Notes: generated by a model from the letters alone, not told the origin. Positions 55,747 through 64,000 are shown, counted from the stretch's first letter. The stretch is 64,000 nt of DNA from DAHUXN01 sp963729815 (GCA_963729815.1 CAVSPU010000004.1:1210463-1274462), one strand, 5' to 3'. Numbers and translations: made by a program.

Positions 55747-56793
55747 ATGAACTTTACGCTTTATCCCACTATGCTTTCTGACGGATCCACTAGTGAACCC
55801 TTCGATAAGAATCAGCTACCTTTTGAAATCGCAGATAGTGTGCGCATCGAGGCTGTGAAGGATCGCTTCCCTCAAGAGTCCTTCGACCTATGGGAAAAGA
55901 TGATCGGAAGTTTAGCAATCAATGCACTTACCCGAGTTCGGTTTGCTTTGGTACACCGCTACGACCCCGATGCGAGTTGTGGCGGCGAATTCAAGCCTAC
56001 TGCTACACACACCACCGATTCGTGGCTACTCGTTCGGATGATGGCGGCCTGTCTCCGGTTGATCAGGCCGATGCGGCAACAGGCATTTCTAATGCACGGG
56101 AAAGTGAGACTTGCGGACGGAATGTTCGATGTTCACGGCTTTGACGACCCTCCGCGGGAATTTGTAGAAGTCCCCGAAGTTCAGAAACTCTCCATGCTTC
56201 GTAACCGGGATGCTGATGCCTTGAAAACGTACGTGCCACTGTTTCTACACGCCATGCGGGGACAGTTCGATAAATTTAGATTCGCCGTTCGCTTCCACGA
56301 ACTCGGGTACTTTAGCTATTCGGACCTAGAGGCCAGATATTTACTGTGGTGCTCGGCCATCGAATCCATATACACCTCTAGTCACCCTCATCATCGAGGC
56401 AGCCTGGTAGCAACATCGAGAATTAAGTGGTTCCTCGGAGAGGAGACGAAGATTTACTCTCAAGGAGAACTGTCACAATTTGACTCGGGTTCAGAAATGA
56501 CTGTTGGCACAGTTGTGCACGAATTGTACAAAATGCGGAATTTCATAGCCCACGGCGACAAGGTTCCGAGCGTTTATTTCACAGATACTCCGCGACACTC
56601 TGTCGCCGGCGGTGTCACCAAGGCCGAGGTGCTTCATGAGGCTGCGAGCTTCATTATCCGTGCGAGCCTGCTTAAAATTCTGCGTGAAGGTCTTCTAGCC
56701 CACTTTGCCAATACAACGGCAGCAGAAAAGTACTTTGGAGCTGAGGGGCTGATACTTCCGATATTGCGGAAAACACGGCAAAGAAGCAGGTAG
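55747..56793 (+). CDS. Casposon cargo: HEPN-like protein (348 aa)
   Basis: No signal peptide. The C-terminal half has YKMRNFIAHGDKVP, containing RNFIAH, the R-x4-H motif of HEPN ribonuclease-like domains (Apea-type). The N-terminal half is unrecognised (RVRFALVHRYDPDASCGGEF). HEPN proteins are often anti-phage or toxin components; no partner antitoxin is obvious here. Assignment by motif only. Confidence 0.6.
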   Translation: MNFTLYPTMLSDGSTSEPFDKNQLPFEIADSVRIEAVKDRFPQESFDLWEKMIGSLAINALTRVRFALVHRYDPDASCGGEFKPTATHTTDSWLLVRMMAACLRLIRPMRQQAFLMHGKVRLADGMFDVHGFDDPPREFVEVPEVQKLSMLRNRDADALKTYVPLFLHAMRGQFDKFRFAVRFHELGYFSYSDLEARYLLWCSAIESIYTSSHPHHRGSLVATSRIKWFLGEETKIYSQGELSQFDSGSEMTVGTVVHELYKMRNFIAHGDKVPSVYFTDTPRHSVAGGVTKAEVLHEAASFIIRASLLKILREGLLAHFANTTAAEKYFGAEGLILPILRKTRQRSR

Positions 56794-57058
56794 TGGCACC
56801 CTCACTTTCGGCACACTTCGCCCTTCTCAAGAGCGAACAGATTGCCTTACGTCTTATCCGAACGTCTTCGCTTGTGTGCGTGAACACCGGCTATTGCGGT
56901 GAACGGGGCACGGGAAATTCACTTCCGACGACGCGAATCGTCGTTCCAAGTCAAACGCACTTCAAATCCTCAATAGCCCAATACCAATCCACGTCAGGTG
57001 ATCCGAAGGGTTTGCCTCGGCGTTCCCAATGGTAGAGTAGGCGTGCAAGGCGATTTCC

Positions 57059-57819
57059 TCATGGGAAATAACACGCTCCGCCGCCGGGCGGTAGAATGCT
57101 GGCGTAGACAGTCAAAGTGTCCCACATGACGAGTTCGTATAGTGCGGACAGCGAATCGTCGTGGGCACCGCCTCTTCGTATCCTCAATCCAGGCCCCAAG
57201 TACACCGGACCCAAAGCAAACGCGGTCAATAGTTGGCCCACAAGCTCCGGAGTTTCAGTCGGAAAGAAAACTTCTATCTCGTACGGAGATTCCACAATCC
57301 TTCCACCAGCGAGCCAGTACTCGCATCCGCGAACGATCTTCTTGGCCACGGCATGAATGTCTTCAGCCTCTATCGTGAGTTGCATTTGCGAACTCACAGG
57401 TGCCTCCGGGTGCGGACCCAATCCCGGAATTATGTGCGGCTGTACTTCCGGTGAATATGGCTGGGCCTCATTCAGAAGCTTGCGCCGCCGTGCCTCGCGA
57501 TGCTGCTTTTCCTCCGCGCTGAGACCCTTCACTCCAATGCCCATGGTTCGTCGCACGCGTTCGTATAAGCCTCGCGCGGCGGGCTTGGTGGGATTGATGC
57601 AGCACGCCAAGAATATTATAGCTCCTTCTCTAGTTCACCGAAGTGCCCATTGCAGCGTTCACAACTGGGTGCCGTCCACCGTTGGACGTCATCCGGCGTT
57701 GTGTCCGGATACCAAGAACTGGGGAATACATGATCTTTCGTGGCCTTGGTGAGCGGCTCCCGGCAGTGGATACATCTGCCGTCACTCTTCGGGCGTCTGA
57801 TAATCGGTTGGCCTTGCAC
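57059..57819 (-). pseudogene. Casposon cargo: HNH-type gene split by a frameshift
   Basis: From GTG 57819 the first frame gives CIHCREPLTKATKDHVFPSS, then CERCNGHFGELEKEL and a stop (57616). The next frame (57610-57059) continues ACCINPTKPAARGLYERVRR and ends in a strand-rich domain. HNH5-type proteins carry both parts in one chain (CxxC...DHVFP...CxxCN...FGxLE), so one gene broken near 57612-57620 is the simplest reading. Two separate coupled genes are the alternative. Confidence 0.55.
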
Positions 57820-58007
57820 GTTATTTTGTTAATTGCGCGTTCGAGTTTGAGCGGACACCTAATTCCGAGGGACTGGGTTCGGTAATCTTAGCAAAAGCAG
57901 AAACCACGTTGATAGGTACAATCCGGCCTAGCCCTCAAACCTGAACGAATCAGGCGCGACTTCGTGCTCCTCCCAGATGCGTTAGGATGGACCACGGAGT
58001 GTGAGTC

Positions 58008-59003
58008 ATGCCGACATCTTTCCTATATCAACGTTTGGTTACAAAAGTTCCTGGTAGCACGGGAACCCTTTCCGAACCGAACGGTACGCCGGAGCCCCGC
58101 TTTGCCCTTCAAGCAACTGTGAACTGGATGCGGGCGTTGACGATCCTCGCCGCAGATCAAGGAATTGATTGGTCTTCAGAGGAGTCCTTCTACGCCCGTG
58201 TCCAGAGGCAGAATCTTTCCGAGCCCGCGGTCAACACGGTGTTCGAGCAGCTGTTGATGGGTCTGCATCATCTGGCGGCTTTACATGCCATGGTAAGGGC
58301 TGGCAGCGATCGTGACTTGGCTCGGGTCGCGGTTATGACTTGGTATTACGGGATCTATTGCGCGGCGAGCGCCATGATTGCAGCGCAAGATGGCTCGCTT
58401 CAGGACGATCACACCGCTACGGCCAATCAATGGGACCGCCAAATTGCAGCGTCTGGCTTGATGCCGCGACCATTCAACCTCAGGTTGACCACAATGGTCA
58501 AAAAGGATGCGAAGGTCGAGATCGCAAAGATGCGCAATGGGAGCAAGTTCGACGTGAACAGCCGCCCGATAAGCGTCGATGATGCGATTGGAGCTTGTGC
58601 TTCCTACCTGAGCGGCACGCGTGACTGGCGCGAATGGCAAATTACCGAGGAATTGAAGGATCGCGAACTGAAGAAACTCAATCTATCCGACTTCCGAACT
58701 AAGCAGGCCAGACAACTCCGCGACAACCGCCTTGGTGGAAAGACCCTGGGTTTCGTGCATCAGGCGTTCCGCTACCGTGGCAAGGCAAACTATCGTGATG
58801 CGTTGTTCCTTACATATGAAGCCCAGGTGGGTGCGGTACTCAACGGGTTCATCGCAGACACGGCAGCGGTGCTGAAGGCGTTCCTGACTGCGGCCGGGGC
58901 GTTTTGCTTCCGGCGAGTGACCAGTACAGACTGGTGTGCCTTCATCAAAGACATGGATGAGCATCTAAACTTGGGTGTGATGCCAAAAGACGTTTGGTCA
59001 TGA
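58008..59003 (+). CDS. Casposon cargo: hypothetical, HEPN-like helical protein (331 aa)
   Basis: Not firmly recognised. The N-terminal part has MTWYYGIYCAASAMIAAQDG, like the YYxxFxAAxALL helix of HEPN domains, and the whole chain is helical. No signal peptide. Last cargo gene before the right internal repeat. Confidence 0.6.
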   Translation: MPTSFLYQRLVTKVPGSTGTLSEPNGTPEPRFALQATVNWMRALTILAADQGIDWSSEESFYARVQRQNLSEPAVNTVFEQLLMGLHHLAALHAMVRAGSDRDLARVAVMTWYYGIYCAASAMIAAQDGSLQDDHTATANQWDRQIAASGLMPRPFNLRLTTMVKKDAKVEIAKMRNGSKFDVNSRPISVDDAIGACASYLSGTRDWREWQITEELKDRELKKLNLSDFRTKQARQLRDNRLGGKTLGFVHQAFRYRGKANYRDALFLTYEAQVGAVLNGFIADTAAVLKAFLTAAGAFCFRRVTSTDWCAFIKDMDEHLNLGVMPKDVWS

Positions 59004-59203
59004 CCGCTAGGATTCCAATCCCATAATCAGGGCTTTGGACGCCAAACATACGCTGGGCGACGTCTTCCAAAATCATGGTTCTTTTCCGATTATTTCTGAA
59101 TTCCTATTTCTTTTAGATCCCTAAGTCAAGAAAATCATACCACTCACGAGGGTGGAACCGAGCTAGACACACCGCACTCCAGCCCCTCTCTGCCAGGCCC
59201 GCA

Positions 59204-59221
59204 GGTGTAGCAGTTTTCCCC
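59204..59221 (-). repeat. Short subterminal motif, right copy
   Basis: GGTGTAGCAGTTTTCCCC, exact inverted copy of 46426-46443. Confidence 0.85.
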
Positions 59222-59371
59222 TTCCACACTACCCCACCATCAGGCTACACGCGGAACCCGCATTATGACTGGGGTTCTTGATGAGTACGTCCATTTAAGC
59301 CAATGTTTATGGGGCTTTTCGCGTGCGGTGAGTGGCAGGGTGTGTCCCTTTCGGCCCATGCCACCTCTATA

Positions 59372-59457
59372 CCCGTCAAGGAAGCGACGGGGTAGTATGG
59401 TTCGGGAAAAATTCGGCTACACCCCCCGCCGGATAGCAAATCTCCGGTAACGCGACT
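59372..59457 (-). repeat. Casposon internal inverted repeat, right copy
   Basis: 86 bp, pairs with 46325-46410 (two mismatches). About 0.97 kb inside the right terminal repeat. Confidence 0.92.
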
Positions 59458-59577
59458 TACCGCCCGATTGGTCTTCATATCTTAGCGGGACGAGTGCATC
59501 GACATGGGACGTGAGGACGGAGACGCGGAAGACGGCGAGCGCAACGCAGCTCAGAATCGGACATTGCCTCTGCGGAG

Positions 59578-60324
59578 CTATCTCAGTTTCATCGTGCTGA
59601 TGAATCTGTGCAGCAGAAAGTTCTGTAGCTTCGCGTCCGTACGAGGCAAAACGAATTCAGCTTTTTCGAGGAATGGTTCGGAGGAATCGTAACGGGCTAC
59701 TCCGCGTGCCAGGAGACCATGTCCGCTAGGATACGAATACGTCACAATGTTTTGTGAGACACGAATAATTTTCAGGTGAGGAGGAAGTGGGCTTAGCGTG
59801 TCGTAGTTGAACAACTCTTTCCACTGCCGCATGGCGCTGGGAAAGTACTGAGCCGCGGCATCGACGGCACAGCCTGCGCAGCCCCCGCTGTTCTCATAAT
59901 GAAACTGCTGCCCCGGGATGGCTGAACCCTTCACGGAGTGCAGGTCTACATCTGTGCTGCCGTCAGCCCCAACGGATGCAGACCCGGTCCAGCCCTTTGG
60001 CGCGACCCAGACGCGATACGCTGCGCCATAGGCCGATATGCGATTTGAAAATGCTGTGGCATATTCCACGGAAATAGTTTTCGGGTATCTCTCGGTGTAC
60101 AGACCGGTGCCTCCGGCGAACTCACCACCATCTGACGTGACCAATACACGCACTTTCAGCACAACGACCGAGGACGTTCTGGCGGAACTTTGGCTGTCGG
60201 CTGCTTGCGGTTCAATCACATGCCTTTCAGTAGTCGTCTCGTGCCGCATGGGTGTGAGGAAGCAAAAGGACATGATGAGAGCAATCGAAAGTGCAGGCGC
60301 GGAGTTAAGCCAGGTTCGTTTCAC
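59578..60324 (-). CDS. Casposon cargo: exported hypothetical protein (248 aa), possibly DUF4850
   Basis: Signal peptide-like start (SAPALSIALIMSFCFLTP). The domain ISVEYATAFSNRISAYGAAY, RVWVAPKGWTGSASVGADGS, GGCAGCAVDAAAQYFPSA, LKIIRVSQNIVTYSYPSGHG recalls DUF4850. A CAGC cysteine pair is notable. Lies between the internal and terminal right repeats. Confidence 0.6.
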   Translation of the reverse strand: MKRTWLNSAPALSIALIMSFCFLTPMRHETTTERHVIEPQAADSQSSARTSSVVVLKVRVLVTSDGGEFAGGTGLYTERYPKTISVEYATAFSNRISAYGAAYRVWVAPKGWTGSASVGADGSTDVDLHSVKGSAIPGQQFHYENSGGCAGCAVDAAAQYFPSAMRQWKELFNYDTLSPLPPHLKIIRVSQNIVTYSYPSGHGLLARGVARYDSSEPFLEKAEFVLPRTDAKLQNFLLHRFISTMKLR

Positions 60325-60421
60325 GGAACTTCAATGATAACTCGATTTGCGAGGTTTGCTACGCCTGGGGTGTCAGGAGTTTTGCCAGCCGCGAAATGTA
60401 TCTCGCTTTCAGAATCCGCCA

Positions 60422-60523
60422 GAATTGGACGTGTAACGCGCTAATCGGAAACCCGCTTTCTGGGCAGACCTGCGTTCCCTGCGCCCCGGGGTGTAGCATT
60501 TTCCCCTCAATGCGTAATACCCC
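60422..60523 (-). repeat. Casposon right terminal inverted repeat
   Basis: 102 bp, reverse complement of 45218-45319 with one mismatch (60432/45308 pair). Confidence 0.95.
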
Positions 60524-60537
60524 CTCAATTACATAAG
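60524..60537. repeat. Casposon target-site duplication, right copy
   Basis: CTCAATTACATAAG, direct copy of 45204-45217. Confidence 0.85.
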
Positions 60538-60942
60538 GGGTATGGTTACAGACACGCGCGAAACCGGCCCTCCTACATATTGTGGCCTTCGGATGAGCAT
60601 ACAAGGGGTGGGAACGGGGGCCGGAGCCATGGGCCTCGGCGGCGGCAGCGCGCGAAACTGCCACCCGTCCTGGCCAAGCGTTGGGATAACCTGCTCCCCA
60701 TTTTCCGCACAAAGCGTGAAATCGTTTTGCTCGGCTTTCCCAGCAACTTTGCGATTTTCAAGAAGAACTCTAGCGGCGGCTTAGGGAATTGAAAGCTGCG
60801 TTCGACCTGTTGCCTGATGGCTTTCCTGCTTCGACAATCAGCCTAAAAAATAATTTAGTTCGGTTCGGGGCTCATCGCGGCCTCCAAGGAAGTCATATTG
60901 GAGGTCATATTGTTTATTTCTATAACGTCTGGGAGGACGGCG
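60538..60942. other. Spacer between casposon and RIT element
   Basis: About 400 bases. A plus frame ending near 60790 (AKRWDNLLPIFRTKREIVLL) may be a gene remnant but has no start. A near-direct repeat GGAAGTCATATT/GGAGGTCATATT lies at ~60888-60911, just before the first recombinase. Confidence 0.45.
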
Positions 60943-61881
60943 ATGAGGCGATGGGACCGGTTACTGGACTCGTATGTCGAAGAGTATCGCGCGAGGGGAG
61001 TCAGTCTGCAGTCGGTGGCGTACACCGAGGCACGGCTGAATCGGTGGGGACGGTGGCTCAAGGGGCGTCGCCCACGCATCGGGATCGAGCGCATTGATGC
61101 GGAGATGATCACGCACTACATCTCGAACTGCTCGAGTTTTCGCGCCAAGGCAACGGTGTACGCGACGCTGAGCACGATGCGGGGCTTCGGTGATTATCTG
61201 GTGCGCCAGGGTCTGTGGAAGATCAACCCGTTGCGCTGGATGAAAGGCCCGAAGGTCACACCGTACAGTCGACTACCGAAACGGATCGACCACGCGCACA
61301 TGGAAGCGATGTGGCACGAAGCGGCGAATCGCCACGGTGCCTACACTTCCCATTTATGGGTAACAGTGCTGGCGATGCTGTACGGCACCGGTCTTCGCCG
61401 CGGCGAGCTGGAGCGGCTGAACCTCGATGCGTTTGATCGCACGGAAGGAACCTTGCGCATCGATGGCCGCAAGACGGGACATGAGCGTTGTGTGCCGTTA
61501 CCCGAGATGGTGCTGCGGTGCCTCGAAGCGTATCTGCCACTGCGCCACAACCAGTTGGAACAAGCTGGATTGTGCGGCGAGTGCGCTCTGATGGTGAGCC
61601 GCAGTGGCCAGCGTCTCACAGGCGCTGCGATCAGCAATGGTATCCACGCGATCTCGCGCCGCGCGCAAGTGCCGATCCATAGTCTGCATCAGTTTCGGCA
61701 TAGCTGCGCGTCGGATCTGCTGGAGTCTGGCGTACACCTGGCCCAAGTGCAACGCATTCTGGGGCATTGCGGCATAGGAACCACCGTGCGGTACGTACAC
61801 ATCGCCGATCCGCAGCGCCGTGCCGCGATGACGCTCCATCCGATCAACGATTGGTTGCCACAACAGGGGGTGAGCTCATGA
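60943..61881 (+). CDS. RIT tyrosine recombinase, first (RitA-like)
   Basis: 312 aa from ATG 60943 with GGGAGGACGG upstream. N-terminal SAM-like core-binding domain (LLDSYVEEYRARGVSLQSVA ... YATLSTMRGFGDYLVRQGLW). Catalytic residues: Arg in GTGLRRGELERLNL, Lys region GRKTGHERCVPLP, HQFRHSCASDLL (HxxR), GHCGIGTTVRYVHI with the nucleophile Tyr. Overlaps the second gene by ATGA. Confidence 0.92.
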   Translation: MRRWDRLLDSYVEEYRARGVSLQSVAYTEARLNRWGRWLKGRRPRIGIERIDAEMITHYISNCSSFRAKATVYATLSTMRGFGDYLVRQGLWKINPLRWMKGPKVTPYSRLPKRIDHAHMEAMWHEAANRHGAYTSHLWVTVLAMLYGTGLRRGELERLNLDAFDRTEGTLRIDGRKTGHERCVPLPEMVLRCLEAYLPLRHNQLEQAGLCGECALMVSRSGQRLTGAAISNGIHAISRRAQVPIHSLHQFRHSCASDLLESGVHLAQVQRILGHCGIGTTVRYVHIADPQRRAAMTLHPINDWLPQQGVSS

Positions 61882-62786
61882 AGAAAGCGAACACAGTTGC
61901 GATGAGCCCGTTGATCGAGGGATACCTCAGTTACCTGGATCAAGTGGGACGCAAGACGCCGCGCACGATTGTGGATGTGCGTTGCACTTTGCGCCGTGCG
62001 ATGACCCAGCTCGAACGAGTGCGTCCCGGCGTTGAGCTGTGGCACCTCAAGCTGGAAGATTATTTGCATTGGCTGGAGGCCGAGCGGCAGTGCGGTTCGA
62101 CCGAAAGCACTCTGGCGAAGTATCTGAGCCACGTGCGAGGACTGCTGGAATATGCCTGGCGCAGCGGCCGCGCTGAGCGCAACGTGCTTGATGGATTTAG
62201 TCTGCAGCACACGTGGCGGCGCACGGTTCCGAAGTCGCTCAGCCTGGAAGAGGCCGAGCGGCTCGTGCAAGCGATGACCGCCCCCGGACCTACAGCGCGG
62301 CGTGATCGCCTGATCATTTTGTTGCTTTATGGTTGCGGGCTACGTACCAACGAGTTGTGCGCGCTCGATGTTGCCGATGTCAACCGTGAGCGCCATGAAC
62401 TTGTGGTCCTCAAGGCGAAGGGCGATCGACCACGCGTGATTCCGATCCCGGAAGCGCTCTATACGGAGTTGCTTGCCTATCTCCTGGAACACGGAAAACG
62501 CGGCCCTTTGTTTCGAACCAACACTCGTAAACGGCGCCTGCGGGCCGGCGACGTGTGCGAGATTGTGACCGCCGCCGCGACGCGCGCTGGTCTGCGCGCC
62601 GGTGTCACGCCGCGCACACTTCGACACAGTTTCGCGACTCACTTGATGGATCGTGGCGTTGATCTCGCCATCATTGCTTCACTGATGGGGCATCGCAGTC
62701 CGCAAGAGACCGGTGTCTACCTGCATGTCTTGCCCGAGCGGCCACAAGCCGCTGTGCGTACCCTGCCGATCGGAGGCCGCTCATGA
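61878..62786 (+). CDS. RIT tyrosine recombinase, second (RitB-like)
   Basis: 302 aa from ATG 61878. Core-binding domain (LIEGYLSYLDQVGRKTPRTI), then Arg in YGCGLRTNELCALDV, Lys in LVVLKAKGDRPRVIPIP, TLRHSFATHLMDRG, MGHRSPQETGVYLHV with the nucleophile Tyr. All catalytic residues present. The 4-nt overlaps on both sides imply fixed stoichiometry. Confidence 0.92.
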   Translation: MKKANTVAMSPLIEGYLSYLDQVGRKTPRTIVDVRCTLRRAMTQLERVRPGVELWHLKLEDYLHWLEAERQCGSTESTLAKYLSHVRGLLEYAWRSGRAERNVLDGFSLQHTWRRTVPKSLSLEEAERLVQAMTAPGPTARRDRLIILLLYGCGLRTNELCALDVADVNRERHELVVLKAKGDRPRVIPIPEALYTELLAYLLEHGKRGPLFRTNTRKRRLRAGDVCEIVTAAATRAGLRAGVTPRTLRHSFATHLMDRGVDLAIIASLMGHRSPQETGVYLHVLPERPQAAVRTLPIGGRS

Positions 62787-63757
62787 AATGGTCCTATTGG
62801 ATCGAGCTCTACATTCGCACTCACTGCGTGGCGCGTGGCTTGCGTCCGCTCACACTCGCTGCGTATGAAGACGCACTGAAACAGTTCCGTGAGTGGGTGC
62901 GCACAACGCGAGAGGATATCGCACCCAATAAGATTCTTGCGCGCGATGTGCTCGCCTATCTGCAGTATTTGCGCGATGTGCGTGGCAACGGAGCTTCTGC
63001 GGTGAACCGTGCCGTTGTTGTTCTGCGGCGGTTCTATGGCGCGATGGTGGCTATGGGATATCTCGATCATGCGGCCAACCCACTCATCGGCTTCCCGTCG
63101 ATCAAGGCCGTGCCGCGCAAGCTACCTGTGGCGCTCTCTTCTGAGCAGGTCCGTCGATTGTTGGCTGAGCCCGAGACCGACACGATGATCGGTCTACGCG
63201 ATCGGGCCATGCTCGCGTTGCTTTACGGTACCGGCATCCGCGCTTCCGAATGTGCTTCGCTTCGCAGTGGTCAAGTCGATTTGGCCCAGCTGACGATCAC
63301 CGTCCAAGGCAAAGGGGGCCACGAGCGCGTCATCCCACTGAACCCGCAACTGGCTGAAGTGCTGCGCATCTATGTGCAGGCCCGCGGTCCCGCGCTTCCC
63401 ACCGCGCCATTTTTTCGTTCACGCTTCGGGCGACTTCTGTCGCGCGGCAGCGTCTATGAACGCGTACGCACGTGGGGCCAGCGCAGTCGCGTCGGCTTTC
63501 CACTCTCACCGCATCGGATGCGCCACACATTCGCAACCCATCTGGTGCGCGCCGGAGTTGGTCTGGTGACGATCCGCGATCTGCTCGGGCATCGGCTGAT
63601 CACCAGCACGCAGATCTATTTGCATGTCACCGCGGACGATCTGCGCGCCGCTGCCGCGCGTCATCCGATCAGCTCACTGCTCAACACCGTTAAGCACCTA
63701 TTTGCTGTTGGACCTCTGCCATTCCAGAAAACACACGCGATTTATGGCAGCGGATAG
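62783..63757 (+). CDS. RIT tyrosine recombinase, third (RitC-like)
   Basis: 324 aa. Core-binding domain (WIELYIRTHCVARGLRPLTL), Arg in YGTGIRASECASLRSG, Lys in ITVQGKGGHERVIPL, HRMRHTFATHLVRAGVG, LGHRLITSTQIYLHVTADDL with the nucleophile Tyr. A ~30-residue C-terminal tail follows the Tyr. XerC/D-like throughout. Confidence 0.92.
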   Translation: MKWSYWIELYIRTHCVARGLRPLTLAAYEDALKQFREWVRTTREDIAPNKILARDVLAYLQYLRDVRGNGASAVNRAVVVLRRFYGAMVAMGYLDHAANPLIGFPSIKAVPRKLPVALSSEQVRRLLAEPETDTMIGLRDRAMLALLYGTGIRASECASLRSGQVDLAQLTITVQGKGGHERVIPLNPQLAEVLRIYVQARGPALPTAPFFRSRFGRLLSRGSVYERVRTWGQRSRVGFPLSPHRMRHTFATHLVRAGVGLVTIRDLLGHRLITSTQIYLHVTADDLRAAAARHPISSLLNTVKHLFAVGPLPFQKTHAIYGSG

Positions 63758-64000
63758 CTGGCATCGCTGCCAGAAAACGCACAACAAAAGGCCCTTTTAG
63801 GAAAACCACAAATTAGGTAATGATTCGCTGCGCCCAGAAAACACGTTGAGCGCAAATTACCAGTCTTAGTCCTTGAACTTCGGTACTCTGAGAGTAATAT
63901 CTGTGCCGGTGCTGACCATGCGCGTACTGCGAAGAGTGCTTGTCGAGTTCGTAGGACGTCGAGACTGCACCATGAGTGAGCCTCGGACTCGAACTAAATA

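Larger units (their letters stand above)
59004..59577. other. Non-coding stretch holding right subterminal repeats
   Basis: No gene. Contains the inverted copy of the short motif (59204-59221) and the 86-bp internal repeat (59372-59457). Confidence 0.6.
45218..60523. mobile_element. Casposon (Cas1- and PolB-encoding self-synthesising transposon)
   Basis: 15.3 kb. Bounded by 102-bp terminal inverted repeats and a 14-bp direct duplication. Encodes a solo Cas1 with zinc ribbon and HTH, a family B DNA polymerase, an HNH protein and an HTH protein, the hallmark casposon set, with no cas2, effector genes or CRISPR array. Core genes are arranged divergently around ~52.5 kb; the remaining genes are cargo. 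A second inverted-repeat pair sits ~1 kb inside each end. Intact ends suggest recent movement. Confidence 0.9.
60943..63757 (+). mobile_element. RIT element (Recombinase In Trio), coding part
   Basis: Three different tyrosine recombinase genes in the same direction, each overlapping the next by ATGA, the defining structure of RIT elements. Downstream, copies of CCAGAAAAC at 63724, 63770 and 63834 and an inverted CTGCCAT/ATGGCAG pair at ~63716-63750 may belong to its right end. I could not define the left end. Confidence 0.85.
39361..64000. mobile_element. Composite accessory region (island) starting in tRNA-Asn
   Basis: From the cut tRNA to the window end the content changes to toxin-antitoxin remnants, recombinases, phage/plasmid-like small genes, a casposon and a RIT element. 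No tRNA 3' half was found inside the window, so the right border lies beyond 64000 or has been lost. No intact integrase is next to the left border. Confidence 0.6.

Noticed and set aside
46325..59457. Treating the inner 86-bp repeats as the true transposon ends
   Set aside because: No direct duplication flanks them, while the outer 102-bp repeats have a clear 14-bp duplication.
60573..60790. Transposase remnant between casposon and RIT element
   Set aside because: AKRWDNLLPIF recalls IS256-type transposases but the following residues do not match; too little to support.
63970..64000. Possible tRNA T arm at the window end (GTTCGAGTCC on the minus strand)
   Set aside because: Flanking bases do not form a T stem or acceptor stem, and the sequence ends; not enough to call a tRNA or right attachment site.

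Overview
The window reads as a chromosomal segment of an Acidobacteriota bacterium (GC-rich, Koribacter/Sulfotelmatobacter-like in flavour). This is inferred from a GWxTD-domain protein next to a carboxypeptidase-regulatory-like protein, an acidobacterial-type VWFA-related secreted protein, a bacterial L13e-domain mini-protein and several acidobacterial-style secreted hypotheticals. No species-level claim is possible from sequence alone.

Bases 1-39360 are ordinary chromosome. They hold the 3' end of argJ, thiI, and the rpmH-rnpA-yidD-yidC cluster; a metallophosphoesterase/YdjM pair; selD, which is a selenoprotein gene with an in-frame UGA and a textbook bacterial SECIS hairpin; a CPBP protease-rsmG-parS-parA-parB-bactofilin block; purD and purE; a sensor kinase/NtrC-type regulator pair; the GWxTD operon; an efflux adaptor plus ABC ATPase; and assorted small secreted or membrane proteins. 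A 23S-5S rRNA unit on the minus strand (32.6-35.9 kb) has no 16S gene next to it. Just upstream of it lies a separate ~175-nt transcription unit with its own promoter and terminator, a candidate structured RNA.

At 39321-39360 a tRNA-Asn(GTT) gene is cut off inside its anticodon stem. From there to the window end everything looks like accessory DNA. The first part (39.9-42.7 kb) is a decaying zone with a frameshifted HigBA toxin-antitoxin module, a frameshifted serine recombinase and other broken small genes, next to an intact clamp-loader-like AAA ATPase.

The centrepiece is at 45218-60523: a ~15.3-kb element with 102-bp terminal inverted repeats (101/102 identical) and a flanking 14-bp direct repeat. 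It encodes a solo Cas1 with a zinc ribbon and C-terminal helix-turn-helix (casposase-like), a family B DNA polymerase with exonuclease and polymerase motifs, an HNH protein and an HTH protein. There are no other cas genes and no CRISPR array. This is the gene set and end structure of a casposon, a self-synthesising Cas1-dependent transposon, with intact ends and a target-site duplication, in an acidobacterial host. A second pair of 86-bp inverted repeats lies about 1 kb inside each end, and a shared short motif is arranged mirror-symmetrically. Cargo includes secreted proteins, a VWA protein and two HEPN-like proteins.

Immediately right of the casposon (60943-63757) three overlapping tyrosine recombinase genes form a Recombinase-In-Trio (RIT) element. 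The right border of the island at tRNA-Asn is not in the window.
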